From contig JAGGDC010000002.1 of the NCBI GenBank assembly GCA_020809425.1, positions 448,334 to 512,333 on the forward strand: 64,000 nucleotides of DNA, in the 5' to 3' direction. The translations under genes were made by a program, and so were the position numbers. This document shows positions 51,329 to 62,097 of this stretch, piece by piece; the first letter of the stretch is position 1, and the number at the start of each line of letters is the position of its first letter. This stretch comes from Candidatus Synoicihabitans palmerolidicus (lineage in GTDB: Bacteria > Verrucomicrobiota > Verrucomicrobiia > Opitutales > Opitutaceae). The notes below the pieces were generated by a model. The model was given only the letters and a program-made list of their open reading frames with translations, made no database searches and was not told the origin of the DNA.

Positions 51329-53455
51329 TTACGCGTCTTCGCCCGCTCCCAGCACTTTCGTGACCTTGCGCACCGGATACTTCGTGACCGTAACCCCTTT
51401 CGCGCCGCGCGTGCCCATCGTCATCTCGGCCAGATCAAATTCAAAGTCCTTCACCCGGGCACTGCATCGTCCACTGCACTGAATGCGAACCTTCCCGGGC
51501 ATGGAGGACTCATTCTTGGTCGCATCGAAATACACCACTTTGGACCCCTCACTCGCCGCCAATAGATACAGTTTATCCCGCGTCACGCCGCCCACGGTAA
51601 ATCGCTTCGCAAAACACTTCCCCGACTTTTTATCCTGATACAACAACGTGAAGAACTCGGGCGGAGCCGCCTTATCAAACAGGGTCACATGCAGGATGTT
51701 GCGTCCCATGAAGACCTTATCAGTCACCTTGCACACCTTGAGCTTGGCGTCGGCCATGACGCACAAAACCTGGTCGATGGGACGACAATCCGTGACGTAT
51801 TCATGCTGACGCCAATTCAAACCCACAAACCCTCCATCCCGGTCCACATACAGACGCTGGTTGGCCGCAATGACCTTCGCCGCACTGATTTCCTCAATCT
51901 CGTCATAGGAGGTGCGCCGCTTACGTCCCTTCCCGTATTTTTCCTGCAATGAGGTAAACCACGCGATCGCGTAATCCACCAGATTGGCGAGATGGTGCTT
52001 CACCGTCTCAATGTCCGCTTCGATCAGCTTGATCTTCTCGTCCGCCTTGAACCGATTATAGGCCGAGATGCGCTTGATCCGAATTTCAGTCAAACGCGTG
52101 ATATCCTCGTCCGTCACCTCGCGCTGCAACCGCCCTAAAAACGGCTCCACCCCGGTCCGGATTTCCTCCAGCACATCCTCCCACGTCGTGGATTTTTCGA
52201 TACGGCGGTAAATTCGCTCTTCAAGAAAAATGCGCTCCAACGAATCCCAATGCCACTGTTGCTGCAGCTCCCCCAGCCGGATTGCCAACTCCGTCTTGAG
52301 CAGGATCACCGTTTGATCCGTTGAACGTCTCAAAATATCTGATACCCTCAGAAAGGCTGGCCGATCCAGTCCGTCCACATTCTCGATCACACACGCCGCC
52401 GGTGCCAGCGACACCTGGCAGTCCGTGAAAACATACAACTGCTGCTTCACCTGCTTGGGATCCGCCGTCTGCGGCAAATGGATCAGAATCTCCACCTTGT
52501 CCGCCGTGTTGTCGTCGACGTGCTTGATCTTGATCTTGCCCTTCGTGTTCGCCGACAAAATCGAATCAATCAACGAACTGGTCGTCGTGCCATAGGCCAA
52601 CTCCGTCACCGCCAACACATACTTGCTCTGCGACTCGATCGTCGCGCGCACCTTGACCCGCCCGCCCCGCGCTCCGTCGTTGTAGGCGGAAAAGTCCGCC
52701 GTGCCCCCGGTCGGAAAATCAGGCCGGATACGAAACGTCTTGCCTTGCAGGTGATGGATCGAGGCTCGGCACAAATCATTGAAATTGTGCGGCAGTATCC
52801 GCGTCGAAAGCCCCACCGCGATGCCTTCCACCCCTTCCAGTAACACCAGCGGAAACTTCGCTGGCAACGTCACCGGCTCCTTCGCCCGTCCATCGTAGCT
52901 TCGCTGCCACACCGTCGTCTTGGGGTTAAACACCACTTCCCGCGCAAACGGCGTCAATCGGGCCTCAATGTAACGCGCGGCGGCCGCCCCATCACCCGTC
53001 AGCGTATTACCAAAATTCCCCTGCGACTCGATGAGGTAACTCCGTTGCGCGATCCCCACCAACGCCGCCTCAATCGACGCATCACCATGCGGGTGAAACG
53101 CCATCGTCGCCCCCACGATGTTCGCCACCTTGTGAAAACGGCCATCGTCCTTGTCCCACAAGGTATGCAAAATACGACGCTGCACCGGCTTGAGACCATC
53201 ATTGATGTGCGGCACCGCCCGGTCCAAAATCACGTAACTCGCGTAATCCAGGAACCAGTTTTTGTAGGCCCCGGCCAACGGCGCTTCGGCCACGGTCGTC
53301 GTTTCAGCTTTCTCCAATGGCGCCCCCCCTTCTTCCCCCGTCGTCGTCACCGTCTCGGCCTGTCCCTCATCCGTGGCAGGCGGGGTTGGCACTTCCTCGG
53401 CCGCAGCGGCAAATAGGTCAGGTTGATCGTCTGCAGGCGGGAGGCGGTTGGGCAT
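51329..53455 (-). CDS. parC: DNA topoisomerase IV/gyrase subunit A (ParC-like)
   Basis: The protein is the DNA-cutting subunit of a type IIA topoisomerase. Residues 1-60 are an acidic, Pro/Thr-rich extension. The breakage-reunion core has NWFLDYASYVILDRAVP, DGLKPVQRRIL, FHPHGDASIEAALV and GDGAAAARYIEARLTPFA, with the active-site Tyr at residue 162. The C-terminal part is shorter than in gyrase A and beta-pinwheel repeats are weak, so ParC is the better guess. The 708-residue frame is fully open despite decay on both sides. The partner B subunit is not in the window. Confidence 0.88.
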   Translation of the reverse strand: MPNRLPPADDQPDLFAAAAEEVPTPPATDEGQAETVTTTGEEGGAPLEKAETTTVAEAPLAGAYKNWFLDYASYVILDRAVPHINDGLKPVQRRILHTLWDKDDGRFHKVANIVGATMAFHPHGDASIEAALVGIAQRSYLIESQGNFGNTLTGDGAAAARYIEARLTPFAREVVFNPKTTVWQRSYDGRAKEPVTLPAKFPLVLLEGVEGIAVGLSTRILPHNFNDLCRASIHHLQGKTFRIRPDFPTGGTADFSAYNDGARGGRVKVRATIESQSKYVLAVTELAYGTTTSSLIDSILSANTKGKIKIKHVDDNTADKVEILIHLPQTADPKQVKQQLYVFTDCQVSLAPAACVIENVDGLDRPAFLRVSDILRRSTDQTVILLKTELAIRLGELQQQWHWDSLERIFLEERIYRRIEKSTTWEDVLEEIRTGVEPFLGRLQREVTDEDITRLTEIRIKRISAYNRFKADEKIKLIEADIETVKHHLANLVDYAIAWFTSLQEKYGKGRKRRTSYDEIEEISAAKVIAANQRLYVDRDGGFVGLNWRQHEYVTDCRPIDQVLCVMADAKLKVCKVTDKVFMGRNILHVTLFDKAAPPEFFTLLYQDKKSGKCFAKRFTVGGVTRDKLYLLAASEGSKVVYFDATKNESSMPGKVRIQCSGRCSARVKDFEFDLAEMTMGTRGAKGVTVTKYPVRKVTKVLGAGEDA

Positions 53456-53755
53456 ACGAAGCTAAATTGTGACGTGATCGCGTTGAAAAAAGGGTAGCTG
53501 AATGAACCCGACCCGTGGGCGCAAGCCCTTCGCCAGCCCTTCTTCTTTTCCTCTTGGAAGTTTTTCTCGAACAACGGTAATCCACACACGGGACATCCAA
53601 ACCGGCCCTTTGAGGTAAGCCCCCCAGAGCCTAGAGCTTGACTGATAACTATTTATTAAACTTATTATCAAGCACTTACATCTTCCTTTCTCCATTGCGC
53701 ACTTTCACTCTACCGCCATTGGCTTTGCGCCTCGACTCTATTAAATTATCTGCCT
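53456..53755. other. AT-rich divergent intergenic region
   Basis: This 300-base gap between parC and a sensor kinase holds no credible gene. An AT-rich patch at about 53638-53670 starts with ttgact (53638-53643) and could carry the promoter of the kinase gene; no good -10 at standard spacing is seen. Confidence 0.35.
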
Positions 53756-55297
53756 GTGCCAACTTCACCTCCTCTTGCTCTCACCGCCCTCCTTCAATCC
53801 CCTGCACTATCTTATGTGCGTTCGGTTTCTGGGAAAATCCTCTACATTTCCCCTCAATGTCACCGGATTTTCGGTCAAGTTGCGGAGTCGATCCAGGGTC
53901 GTTTTCTTAGCGACCTCCTAGTCGCCAACAACCTTAATCATCAACGGTGGGACGCCCACGAGGCCTCCACCGCCCAAGGTAACGTGGAACACCACTTGGA
54001 ACTGGAGGTAATCAGCGGCACCGAAAACACCCGCTGGGTTGAGCTGCAGGAGTCGTTTTTCATCGACACATCTTCCACTCCCCCGACCGAGCGTATCGCC
54101 GGTTCCATGATCGACATTACCGCTCGTCGCCTTCGCGAAACTCAACTCCTCGACGCCCAGCGTCTCGAAAACCTCGGACTCCTGTCGGCCGGCATTGCTC
54201 ACGATCTCATAACATCCTCGCCCCCATCCTCATCGCCGACTCCCTGCTTAATTCCCTGGCGGTGGAGCCACGCCAAAAACGCATGGTCGAAATCCTGCAG
54301 TCTTCCGCCGAACGCGGTGCCCGCATCGTGCGTCAAATTCTCGGCTTTGCCCATGGGAGTGAGGCCGACCGTGGTCCCATCGACCCTCGCCACGTGCTGC
54401 ACGAACTCATCCTCGTCATTCAGGAAACGTTCCCCCGCAACATCACCCTCGCCAACAACATCGCGAGCGAACTTCACCTGATCCACGCCAATCCGACTCA
54501 ACTCCACCAACTTCTCCTCAATCTCGGCGTCAACGCCCGCGACGCCATGCCCTCCGTGGTATCCTCACTCTGCACGTCGCCGATGTGGAAATCGACGAAC
54601 CACCCCCTCAAGCCAATGCCCTTTCCGGTCGCCGGCACTGGATTTGTAGTACCATTTCCGATACCGGCGGCGGCATCCCGCCCGATCAACTCGAGCAGGT
54701 TTGGACCCCGTTCTTTACCACCAAAACCGATGGCAATGGCACGGGCCTAGGCCTGTCCACCGTGCGCAGTCTGGTCGTTGCCCACGGCGGGTTCATCAAT
54801 CTCAACAGTGAAGTGCATCGCGGCACCACGTTCGCCATCCATCTGCCCGCCATCGAAGAGCCGGCCGCCCCCGCCTCGCGCCACTCTGACCACAAACTGC
54901 CTAACCTCGGGCACGGTGAACGCATCCTGGTAGTCGACGACGAACCCGCCGTTCGCGCCGTGATCCGCGAAACTCTCGGGTCCTGCGGCTACCACATCGT
55001 GCTCGCCGCCGACGGCGTGGAAGCTCTCGCCACCATGAACCTTAGCAGCGAGGACTTCGCCTGGGTCATCACCGATGTACACATGCCTCATATGGCCGGC
55101 GATATCCTCGTCAACGTGCTCAAACGCCTTCACCCGCAGATGCCCGTTCTCGCCATCAGCGGTCATCCCGACGCCTATAAAACCTGGAAAGCGGACCAAC
55201 AGGCGCAACCTACCGCCCGTTTCGAGGCCCCCAGCTGGTCGAACTGGTGCATGAGCTGTTGCCCACCCCATCATCACCACCCTTCACACCTGCTTGA
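53756..55297 (+). pseudogene. PAS-histidine kinase-receiver hybrid, three frameshifts
   Basis: A PAS-like N-terminus (SYVRSVSGKILYISPQCHRI) leads to the dimerisation domain, where GLLSAGIAHDL should continue NNILAPILIADS; one A is missing near 54210. The ATPase domain has HANPTQLHQLLLNLGVNARD, then another shift near 54560, DTGGGIPPDQLEQVWTPFF and GLGLSTVRSLVVAHGG. A receiver follows: GERILVVDDEPAVRAVI, WVITDVHMPHMAG. A third shift near 55225 changes the end (QLVELVHELLP). The whole would be about 510 residues. All catalytic motifs are kept, so decay seems recent. Confidence 0.8.
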
Positions 55298-55320
55298 TAA
55301 ATCGGGTCACACCGATGCGC

Positions 55321-56836
55321 CTAAGCGACCATCGATTTCGCCATCTGCTTCGGTTGACGTTGCACGTGCGGGACCCGAAATCGGATCTCCACCCGCGTCC
55401 CGTCGCAGTCGCAAAAATCGACCTGCCCTTTGATCTGGCGAGACAGAATCTTGATCATCTTCAGACCGAGTGATTTCGCCTGCTCCAGTTCAAACCCATG
55501 CGGCAATCCCGGGCCATTGTCCTCCACCGCAAGCAGTAACTCGCCCGTTTCCTCCGCTCTGAACTCCACTCGAATACAATTCCCCCCCCCCATACTTCAC
55601 CACGTTGGTGACAAGCTCATTCAGGATCAAGCCCAGAGGAATCGCCGTATCAATATCCAGCAATCTGCATCTCGGTCGCCAGCTGTAACTCCACCCGATT
55701 GGATTCCCCTCCATAGGAGCGCATCAACATCCGTGAGAGGTCGCTCACATGTTCGCCAAAATCGACCGACGCCAAGGTCCGGCGCTGATAGAGCTTCTCA
55801 TGCACCATCGCCATACTCTGCACCCGACTGCGGCAATTACTGAAAATTTCCTTGAAGCGCGGGTCATCCAGATACCCGCACTGCAGCTGCAACATGCTCG
55901 ATATGATCTGCATGTTGTTTTTCACCCGATGGTGCACTTCCTGGAGCAGTATTTCCTTCTCTGCCAACGATGCGGTGATCTCCTGCTCCGCCTCCACGTG
56001 ACTCGTGATATCGTTGCCGATTGCCACATAATGCTGCGGCGCCCCATCCGCCCCCGGAAAGGGCACCATCGTCATGTTTATCCATACGGTGGTCCCATCT
56101 TGAGCGCTCATCTTTAAATCACCGCGCCAGACCTGACCCTCGCGCAATTTCTGCATAATCTGCTCCATGCGGTCATCATCGCGATTTCCTCCCCATAACT
56201 CGCTCAAGTCCCTCCCCACCAACTCCTCGCGTCCCCTCTGCATGATACTCAAGAGCTTTTCATTAACGGTCGTGACAACCCCCTCAGGACTGAACACCGC
56301 CACCTGACCATGCTCATCGAGCGCCAATCGTAGGGTCCGCACCTCTCGCAGCGAGGCATCCAATCTCTCCACCCGATCCGCCAATTCGCCACGCGCCGCT
56401 TCCAACTCAACCCGCACTTGTCGTGCATGGGCCTGCCCAACCGTCACCGCAGTCACATCAAACACCGTAATCGCCACATGCCCGGCGGGGTCGAGCAGTG
56501 GCTTTAAATGAACCTCCTGCTGCATCATCGAGAATCCACTTATATATGATTCTGAGGCAGCGTTATCTGGAAAAAGTAACGATGAAACGCCTGCGACAGC
56601 ACTTGCGGCTGCCGCCACTTCCGCACCGCGCCAATGACCTTGGTGATCTGCGGACGTTCCCGAAAGACAGCCCCGATCGGACGACCACACACTTCCTCCC
56701 TCGTCAATCGCGTCCACTGCTCCATGTGCTGATTCCAATCGATCACTCGATTCTCGGCATCCACTCGCACAAATCCGTGCGGCAGGGCATCGAGTGACGC
56801 TCTCACATCAATGGAAGATTCGTTGCTCAGTTCCAT
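55321..56836 (-). pseudogene. two-PAS histidine kinase (HisKA_2 type), frameshifted
   Basis: From ATG 56836: PAS 1 (LDALPHGFVRVDAENRVIDW), PAS 2 (GVVTTVNEKLLSIMQRGREE, DGTTVWINMTMVPFPG), then the HisKA_2 box LLQEVHHRVKNNMQIISSML with the phospho-accepting His, and an HATPase (NELVTNVVKYGGG, VEDNGPGLPHGFE, SLGLKMIKIL). Frames change near 56560, 55665 and at a 10-base C tract (55582-55591); nine C would restore KYGGGNCIRVEF. It is the last gene of an RR-CheC-kinase unit, starting just after the cheC stop. About 500 residues if repaired. Confidence 0.8.
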
Positions 56837-56841
56837 TTCAT

Positions 56842-57456
56842 CTACGCCGCCATTCGTGCCACGGATTCAATCAACTGGTTCAAATGCCGCTCCGGTAATA
56901 AGAGCATCAAATAGCCGTATACTCCCTCCGCCTCTACTTTTAGCCCCGCCCGTATCAGCATCCCTCCCACTGTTTCCGGCTGCAGGTCCGATATCAAATC
57001 CACGCCACTCTTGATGCCTCGCAAGTGGAGTTGCGGAATCTGGTATTCCACTTCTCCCCTGAGCTCATTGAGCAATAACCCGATCACCCGATTCAACGTG
57101 ATGTTGCCCACTTCCAGTAGGGCCGACTGCTCGTCCTCATCCAAGACGTCACCGAGTCGAGCTCGTCCCAACAACAATTCCACCAATCGCCCGGCCCCGC
57201 TTTTACTGAGGACGAGCACCCCAAATCCTTCGATATCTCCCGCAAACGGCATCGTGACCCGCACCGCCACCCGTTCGTTTATTTCCGGTAGATTTCGTCC
57301 CTTAAACGTGTCCAGAATCTCCACCACCGGAACTTCCACCCCGATCGGTCTCATGGTGATTCCCGAAATCGCCGCCGCAGCCCGGCCCATCCCGATGTTC
57401 ACCAATTCTCTCAACGCATCCAGCGTCACTTCATCAACTTCCCGTGATTCACTCAT
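56842..57456 (-). CDS. CheC-like phosphatase
   Basis: CheC-family proteins remove phosphate from CheY-type regulators. Both signature regions are present: LRELVNIGMGRAAAAIS near residue 15 and SALLEVGNITLNRVIG near residue 110, each with the Glu-x-x-Asn pattern. The protein has about 204 residues. It overlaps the upstream receiver gene by four bases (ATGA) and precedes a histidine kinase, so it probably resets that receiver. No chemotaxis or flagellar genes are near. Intact. Confidence 0.8.
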   Translation of the reverse strand: MSESREVDEVTLDALRELVNIGMGRAAAAISGITMRPIGVEVPVVEILDTFKGRNLPEINERVAVRVTMPFAGDIEGFGVLVLSKSGAGRLVELLLGRARLGDVLDEDEQSALLEVGNITLNRVIGLLLNELRGEVEYQIPQLHLRGIKSGVDLISDLQPETVGGMLIRAGLKVEAEGVYGYLMLLLPERHLNQLIESVARMAA

Positions 57457-57833
57457 TTCTGTACGACCTGGATTAAGGCATGTTTCAGTTTCTCATACGT
57501 AATCGGTTTCTGGATAAATCCTTGCGCCCCAAGCTCACGCACCCGGTCGCGCACGCTCTGCTGCACGTCCGCGGTCACCACGATAATCGGCGCTGTGACT
57601 CCCAGCTCACGCAGTTGTTTCAACGTCTCCTGGCCGGTCAATCGCGGCATCAACAGATCTAGTAACACCAGGTCCACCTCCATTTCAGGCAGTTGATCGA
57701 CCGCTTCCTGGCCGTCTTTACACTCGACCAGTTCCGCCCCTGGAAAGTTTTCCGTCACCGCAGAACGCACCATTCTGCGCATAAACATCGAGGCATCAAC
57801 AATCGCGATCGTTACGGGTTTGGTCGTATCCAT
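57453..57833 (-). CDS. CheY-like response regulator
   Basis: ATG 57833 gives DTTKPVTIAIVDASMFMRR, placing the acidic pocket at the N-terminus; a longer in-frame extension is unlikely. LVLLDLLMPRLTGQE holds the acceptor Asp, and GFIQKPITYEKLKHAL the conserved Lys. About 126 residues, no output domain. It is the first gene of the receiver-CheC-kinase set. Intact, although its likely kinase is broken. Confidence 0.85.
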   Translation of the reverse strand: MDTTKPVTIAIVDASMFMRRMVRSAVTENFPGAELVECKDGQEAVDQLPEMEVDLVLLDLLMPRLTGQETLKQLRELGVTAPIIVVTADVQQSVRDRVRELGAQGFIQKPITYEKLKHALIQVVQK

Positions 57834-58073
57834 GGCGGTAGGGGAGTGGGCAATCGTTTTAGGCATGACCCCATGCCCCTGCGCCTTTCGCGCGCTGGTG
57901 TCACCGGGACTTGCAAATCTGCCTTCGTCATCGCTAGCGGGAAGTTGAGGCAAATCCCCCATTTTAAAGACTATTTTCAACCCACCAGCACCGCTCGTCA
58001 ATTGAGCCACTCCGCTCGTCAATCTATTTTTGCTAGCCGCTTGCAGCCCCAGCCAAATCCTCTTGGTCGCTCA

Positions 58074-59216
58074 AATCCAGTCCCGGTCCCTCGGGACGTC
58101 TTCACTCTGACTCGCTCCTCCTTTCAAGCCACTTCTCATGCGCCCGTTGATGCTCGTCTCGTCCGTCTCGTTTCCCCCGGCGCCCCCCCCCTCTCCGTCG
58201 CGATTTCCGAAGATGCGCCAACCCGATCAACCCACCCCGCCCACTATCGCTTGCGCATCCCGGTCAGCGCCCCTCCCGAGCAGGGCTTCCGCCCCACCGC
58301 CATCAATGATCGGGGCGATATCATCGGCGCCTTCACTCAACCTGCTCGTTTCGAGGCCGCCGCCTTCCAGGCTCATGGGGTGCACCTGCCTGCCAACCAC
58401 GAAAGCCCGTGCGTCCGTACCACGACCCAAAACGCATGGCCTTTCCTGGCTCTCAGCTCCAACGGTCTCATCGCCGGCACCAACGGCGAAAACGCTTCCG
58501 CCAACCGCGCCTGGGCCTCCCACTTGGGTAACTTCGGTGAACAGTTCTGGCCCGGCGCCGTGAGCTCCGCCCAAGCCATCAACGCCGCCGGCCTTGTCGT
58601 CGGAAAAACCCTCCTGCCCGCCGAACCCCTGCTCATCTTTCGCGCCTTTGTCATCGGCACCCAGAGTCGGCCTCGCTTCCTGACGCCTCCCGAAGGCGGT
58701 ATGACGGACGCCGTTGCGGTCAACGACGAGGGGACCGTGCTCATCAACGTCACTTCCCTTGCCAAAGGTCCGCCTCGCCAACGCGCCTGGCTCTGGCAAG
58801 ACGGGCGTGTTCGAGCCTCTCGAGACTCCGCCGGAATGCGCCACCGTCGGCACGGCCATCACCCCATCTGGCCATGTCGTCGGTCACGTCGAAACCGAAG
58901 GGGGGCTGATCTGCGCCGCCCAATGGATCAATGGTAAACTCAACGACCTGGGCACGCAGCTCTCCGCCCGTTTCCGCCCCACTGCCGCCAACGACGACGG
59001 GATAATCATCGACACCGCCCGCGACGAAAATGACGCCCGGGTCGGGCTTGTCGCTGGACCGCCGAATTGGGCCTGCAACGCCTCAGCGACTTGCTCTCCA
59101 CTACTTACGACGGGGTCATGACCGCCGCCATCGACCTCAATGCTCGTGGTCACATCATCTCCAGTGCCGAACGTCAGCGCCGCTTCGAAGGCTTCGTGCT
59201 CGAACCGTCATCCTGA
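58074..59216 (+). pseudogene. HAF-repeat extracellular protein, decayed
   Basis: Repeated blocks of the HAF type are seen: INDRGDIIGAF, LSSNGLIAGTN, INAAGLVVGK, VNDEGTVLINV, ITPSGHVVGHV, ANDDGIIIDTA and ARGHIISSAE, about 45-60 residues apart, a predicted beta-propeller. Frames change near 58800 and 59050, and the last frame ends at 59216 (GFVLEPSS). No start codon or signal peptide could be fixed; the N-terminus may be missing. Its role is unknown; such proteins are usually secreted. Confidence 0.6.
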
Positions 59217-59313
59217 TCTTCCTCTAATCCACTCCGGGCGCTCCCCCTGGCTCACCTTTCCTTCGTTTCTCTCCGCGCCTGGGCTGGTCCCCGGCGCGCG
59301 TTTCGGTTTCTTG

Positions 59314-62097
59314 ATGCGACTCATGGCCTCACTATTATCCTCCGCTCAGCGCCTTTGCTTAGGCGTCGTGGTGAGCTGTTGTACCGTTTGGGCCGCCGTC
59401 GCCGAATCTCCCGCCATTTTTGCTTCCATTCCTCTGGAGGAACGCGGATTCCCCGCCGTTCGCTCCTTCATCCCGCGCGATTACCGCGGTCACAACCAGA
59501 TTTGGGCCATCGTCGAAGGTCCCGACGGGCTCATGTATTTCGCCGCCCATAGCGAAGTCATGGAATTTGACGGCATAACTTGGCGTAAAATTCCCATCCC
59601 GGGTGGCGCCTTCATTCGCGCCCTGAAAATCGACGACGATAATGTGCTCTGGACCGGCGGCGTAAACGACTTTGGCCGCATCCGCCCCGACGCCAACGGT
59701 CAGCTCACCTTCGAATCCCTGCGTCTCCACCTCCCCGCGCACATCTCCGAAATCGGAGACATCCGTACCATAAACCTCATGCCCGATGGCGTCTACTTTC
59801 AGACCCACGCCTACCTCCTGCGCTGGGCCCATGAAGCGCTCAGTATCTGGGAAATGCAGGAGGACGTCGTTTGCCTCGCCCATCCGGGGCAAGATCGCCT
59901 CATCGTGTGTCGAGGCGACCGGTGGCAAATCCCCATCGCCAACGGAGCGTGGGAAGACGTTCCATAGGAACCTCAACTCTACGGCCGTACCTTTGTCACC
60001 CAAATCGAACCCGAGGGTCAGGGCGGTGCCTGGCTCGCCGCCGCCCGTCAGGAGCTGATGCACTATGACGGACAATCCGTTTCCCCCATCGAGGGACCCG
60101 TCAGCGATCACATTCGCGATGGCCGACTCTCCGGTCTCGCTCGGTTGCCCGACGGGCGCCTGCTCTTCACCAGCTACGGCCGCGGGGTCCTGGTCACCGA
60201 CCCCGACTTGAACCCTCTGGTCCAGCTCGACGACACGAACGGTCTGCCTGCCCGCACCGTCATCTGCTCCTTCGTCACTTCCCGCCACGTTGTCTGGCTC
60301 GGCACCGAAAACGGTATCGTGCGCCTCGACTTCACGACCGGAGTCACCCGTTTCACTCCGCATCACGGCCTTGATCCCAATGGCGTCGATACCGTCGCTC
60401 GTCTCCAGGGCTCCATCGTTTTCGCCACCAATGATGGTCCCTTCATCCTCAAGGCCAACGAGAACCCCGTCGCCAATCCTCACTTCCGCCGCTGGGCCTC
60501 GATCGAAGACAATCTCAACGTCTTTCTCCCCATCGAAGATGGCGTGCTGACCGGCGGGCTGCGGGGCCTGTGGTGGGTTCATGAGGGCGAGGTCAAAGAC
60601 CTCGAAAGCCCGTCCAATATTCGCGCCCTCCATCGTCATTCTCGCTTTCCCGACCACCTTGTGGGGCTGCACTTGACCGGCCTCGCCCTCTGGCGCCGCG
60701 AGGGAACCCGAGTGGGTCTTCGACCACTATGTGCCCGAGCCTCACGGCGAACTGCAAAGCATCAGCGAGGACTCGGCCGGCAACCTTTTGGTGGGGACGA
60801 CCAACGACGGTTATTGGCGTTTGCCCTACGGTGAAATTCCTCCTCCGACTGATCCGTCAACCCCGCTGCCCGATCCGATCCCGGTTCACTACAGTGAAGC
60901 CCAAGGCATCCCCACCTACCGTGACCGGGCGATTGTCGAAACCCTTCATGGTGCCCCGCTTTTCATGACGGGCGAGGGACTCTGTCGCCACGATCTCGCC
61001 ACCGACACGTTCCACCGCGAACGCCATCAGGGCCCTCGTTTTGCCGACGGTTCACTGATCTCCCACTACATGGCCCCCGCTACCGATGGGGGCACCTGGT
61101 TCGAGGCCAAGTCAGCCCGCCCCTCGCCCTCCAACGCCATTAAACAACTGAGTAAATCCGTCGACGGCCAATGGCACCCTCTCGCCCTGCCTTACCTCAG
61201 CGAACTCGGCGCCCTCGACAGTCTCGTCAGCGAGAATTTTCAGGGCGATGAGATCCATCTGGCTCTGCGGGCGCAACGCCCTCATGCGCGTCAACGCTAC
61301 CGACTACTTCGCGAATCCTTCGCCTCCAGTTGGTCCCACCCTTGCTCTACGACCTGACCACCACGTCCGGCAAACTCCTCGATACCTATCACGGTCGCCA
61401 CTCCGAACCCGTTTCACGGGTGATGGTCCACTCGGGCGATAATTCCGTGCACTTCCATTTTGGCACCCCCGGTCTCGCGGGAGAACCCGACGCTTACCAC
61501 ACTTCCCGCCTGATCGGATTCATCGACGGCGGTGAAGAGCCCACCAGTTCCGGCGAACGCACCTTCACCAACTTGCCTCCCGGTCGCTATACGTTCGAGG
61601 CAAGCGGCCGCACCAGCGATCACCGCTGGAGCGAACCCATCCACTTCGAATTCGAGGTGCTGGCACCTTGGTGGCTCACCTCCACCGCCAAAACCGGCTA
61701 CATTCTTGCCGCGCTCATTTCTGTCTACGCCATTGTTCGCTGGCGGACGCGTTTGCTCGAACGCCAACGCCACCAACTCGAGCAAATCGTGACCGCCCGC
61801 ACCTCCGAACTGGCCAACAAAGCCAAAGCCCTCGAACGCCTCCACCAACTCGAACACGACGAAACCCTCGTCGCCCGTCTTTCCGCCGAAACCGCCCGCC
61901 TCGAACTGCTCCGCTACCAACTCAACCCTCACTTCCTCTTCAACTCTCTCAACTCCATCCGCGCTCTCGTCTACTCGTCACCCGCCACCGCCGGCGACAT
62001 GGTCACCAAACTCGCCGAGTTCTGCCGCCGTACCCTCAATCGGTCCAACGACGAGATCGTATCCGTCGCCGATGAGGTGCAAATGGCTCGTAACTAG
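59314..62097 (+). pseudogene. beta-propeller/Y_Y_Y sensor kinase (LytS type), truncated by IS
   Basis: A signal peptide (LCLGVVVSCCTVWAAVA) leads into a periplasmic propeller (IWAIVEGPDGLMYFAAHSE, LARLPDGRLLFTSYGRGVL, VWLGTENGIVRLD). A Y_Y_Y domain (FTNLPPGRYTFEASGRTSD), one membrane helix (TGYILAALISVYAIVRW), a coiled coil and the His_kinase block RYQLNPHFLFNSLNSIRALV follow. A TAG interrupts at 59965-59967, and frames change near 60715 and 61300. The ATPase domain is absent: the terminal repeat of the IS at 62095 supplies a TAG stop just after EVQMARN. Such sensors often detect polysaccharide products. Confidence 0.82.
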
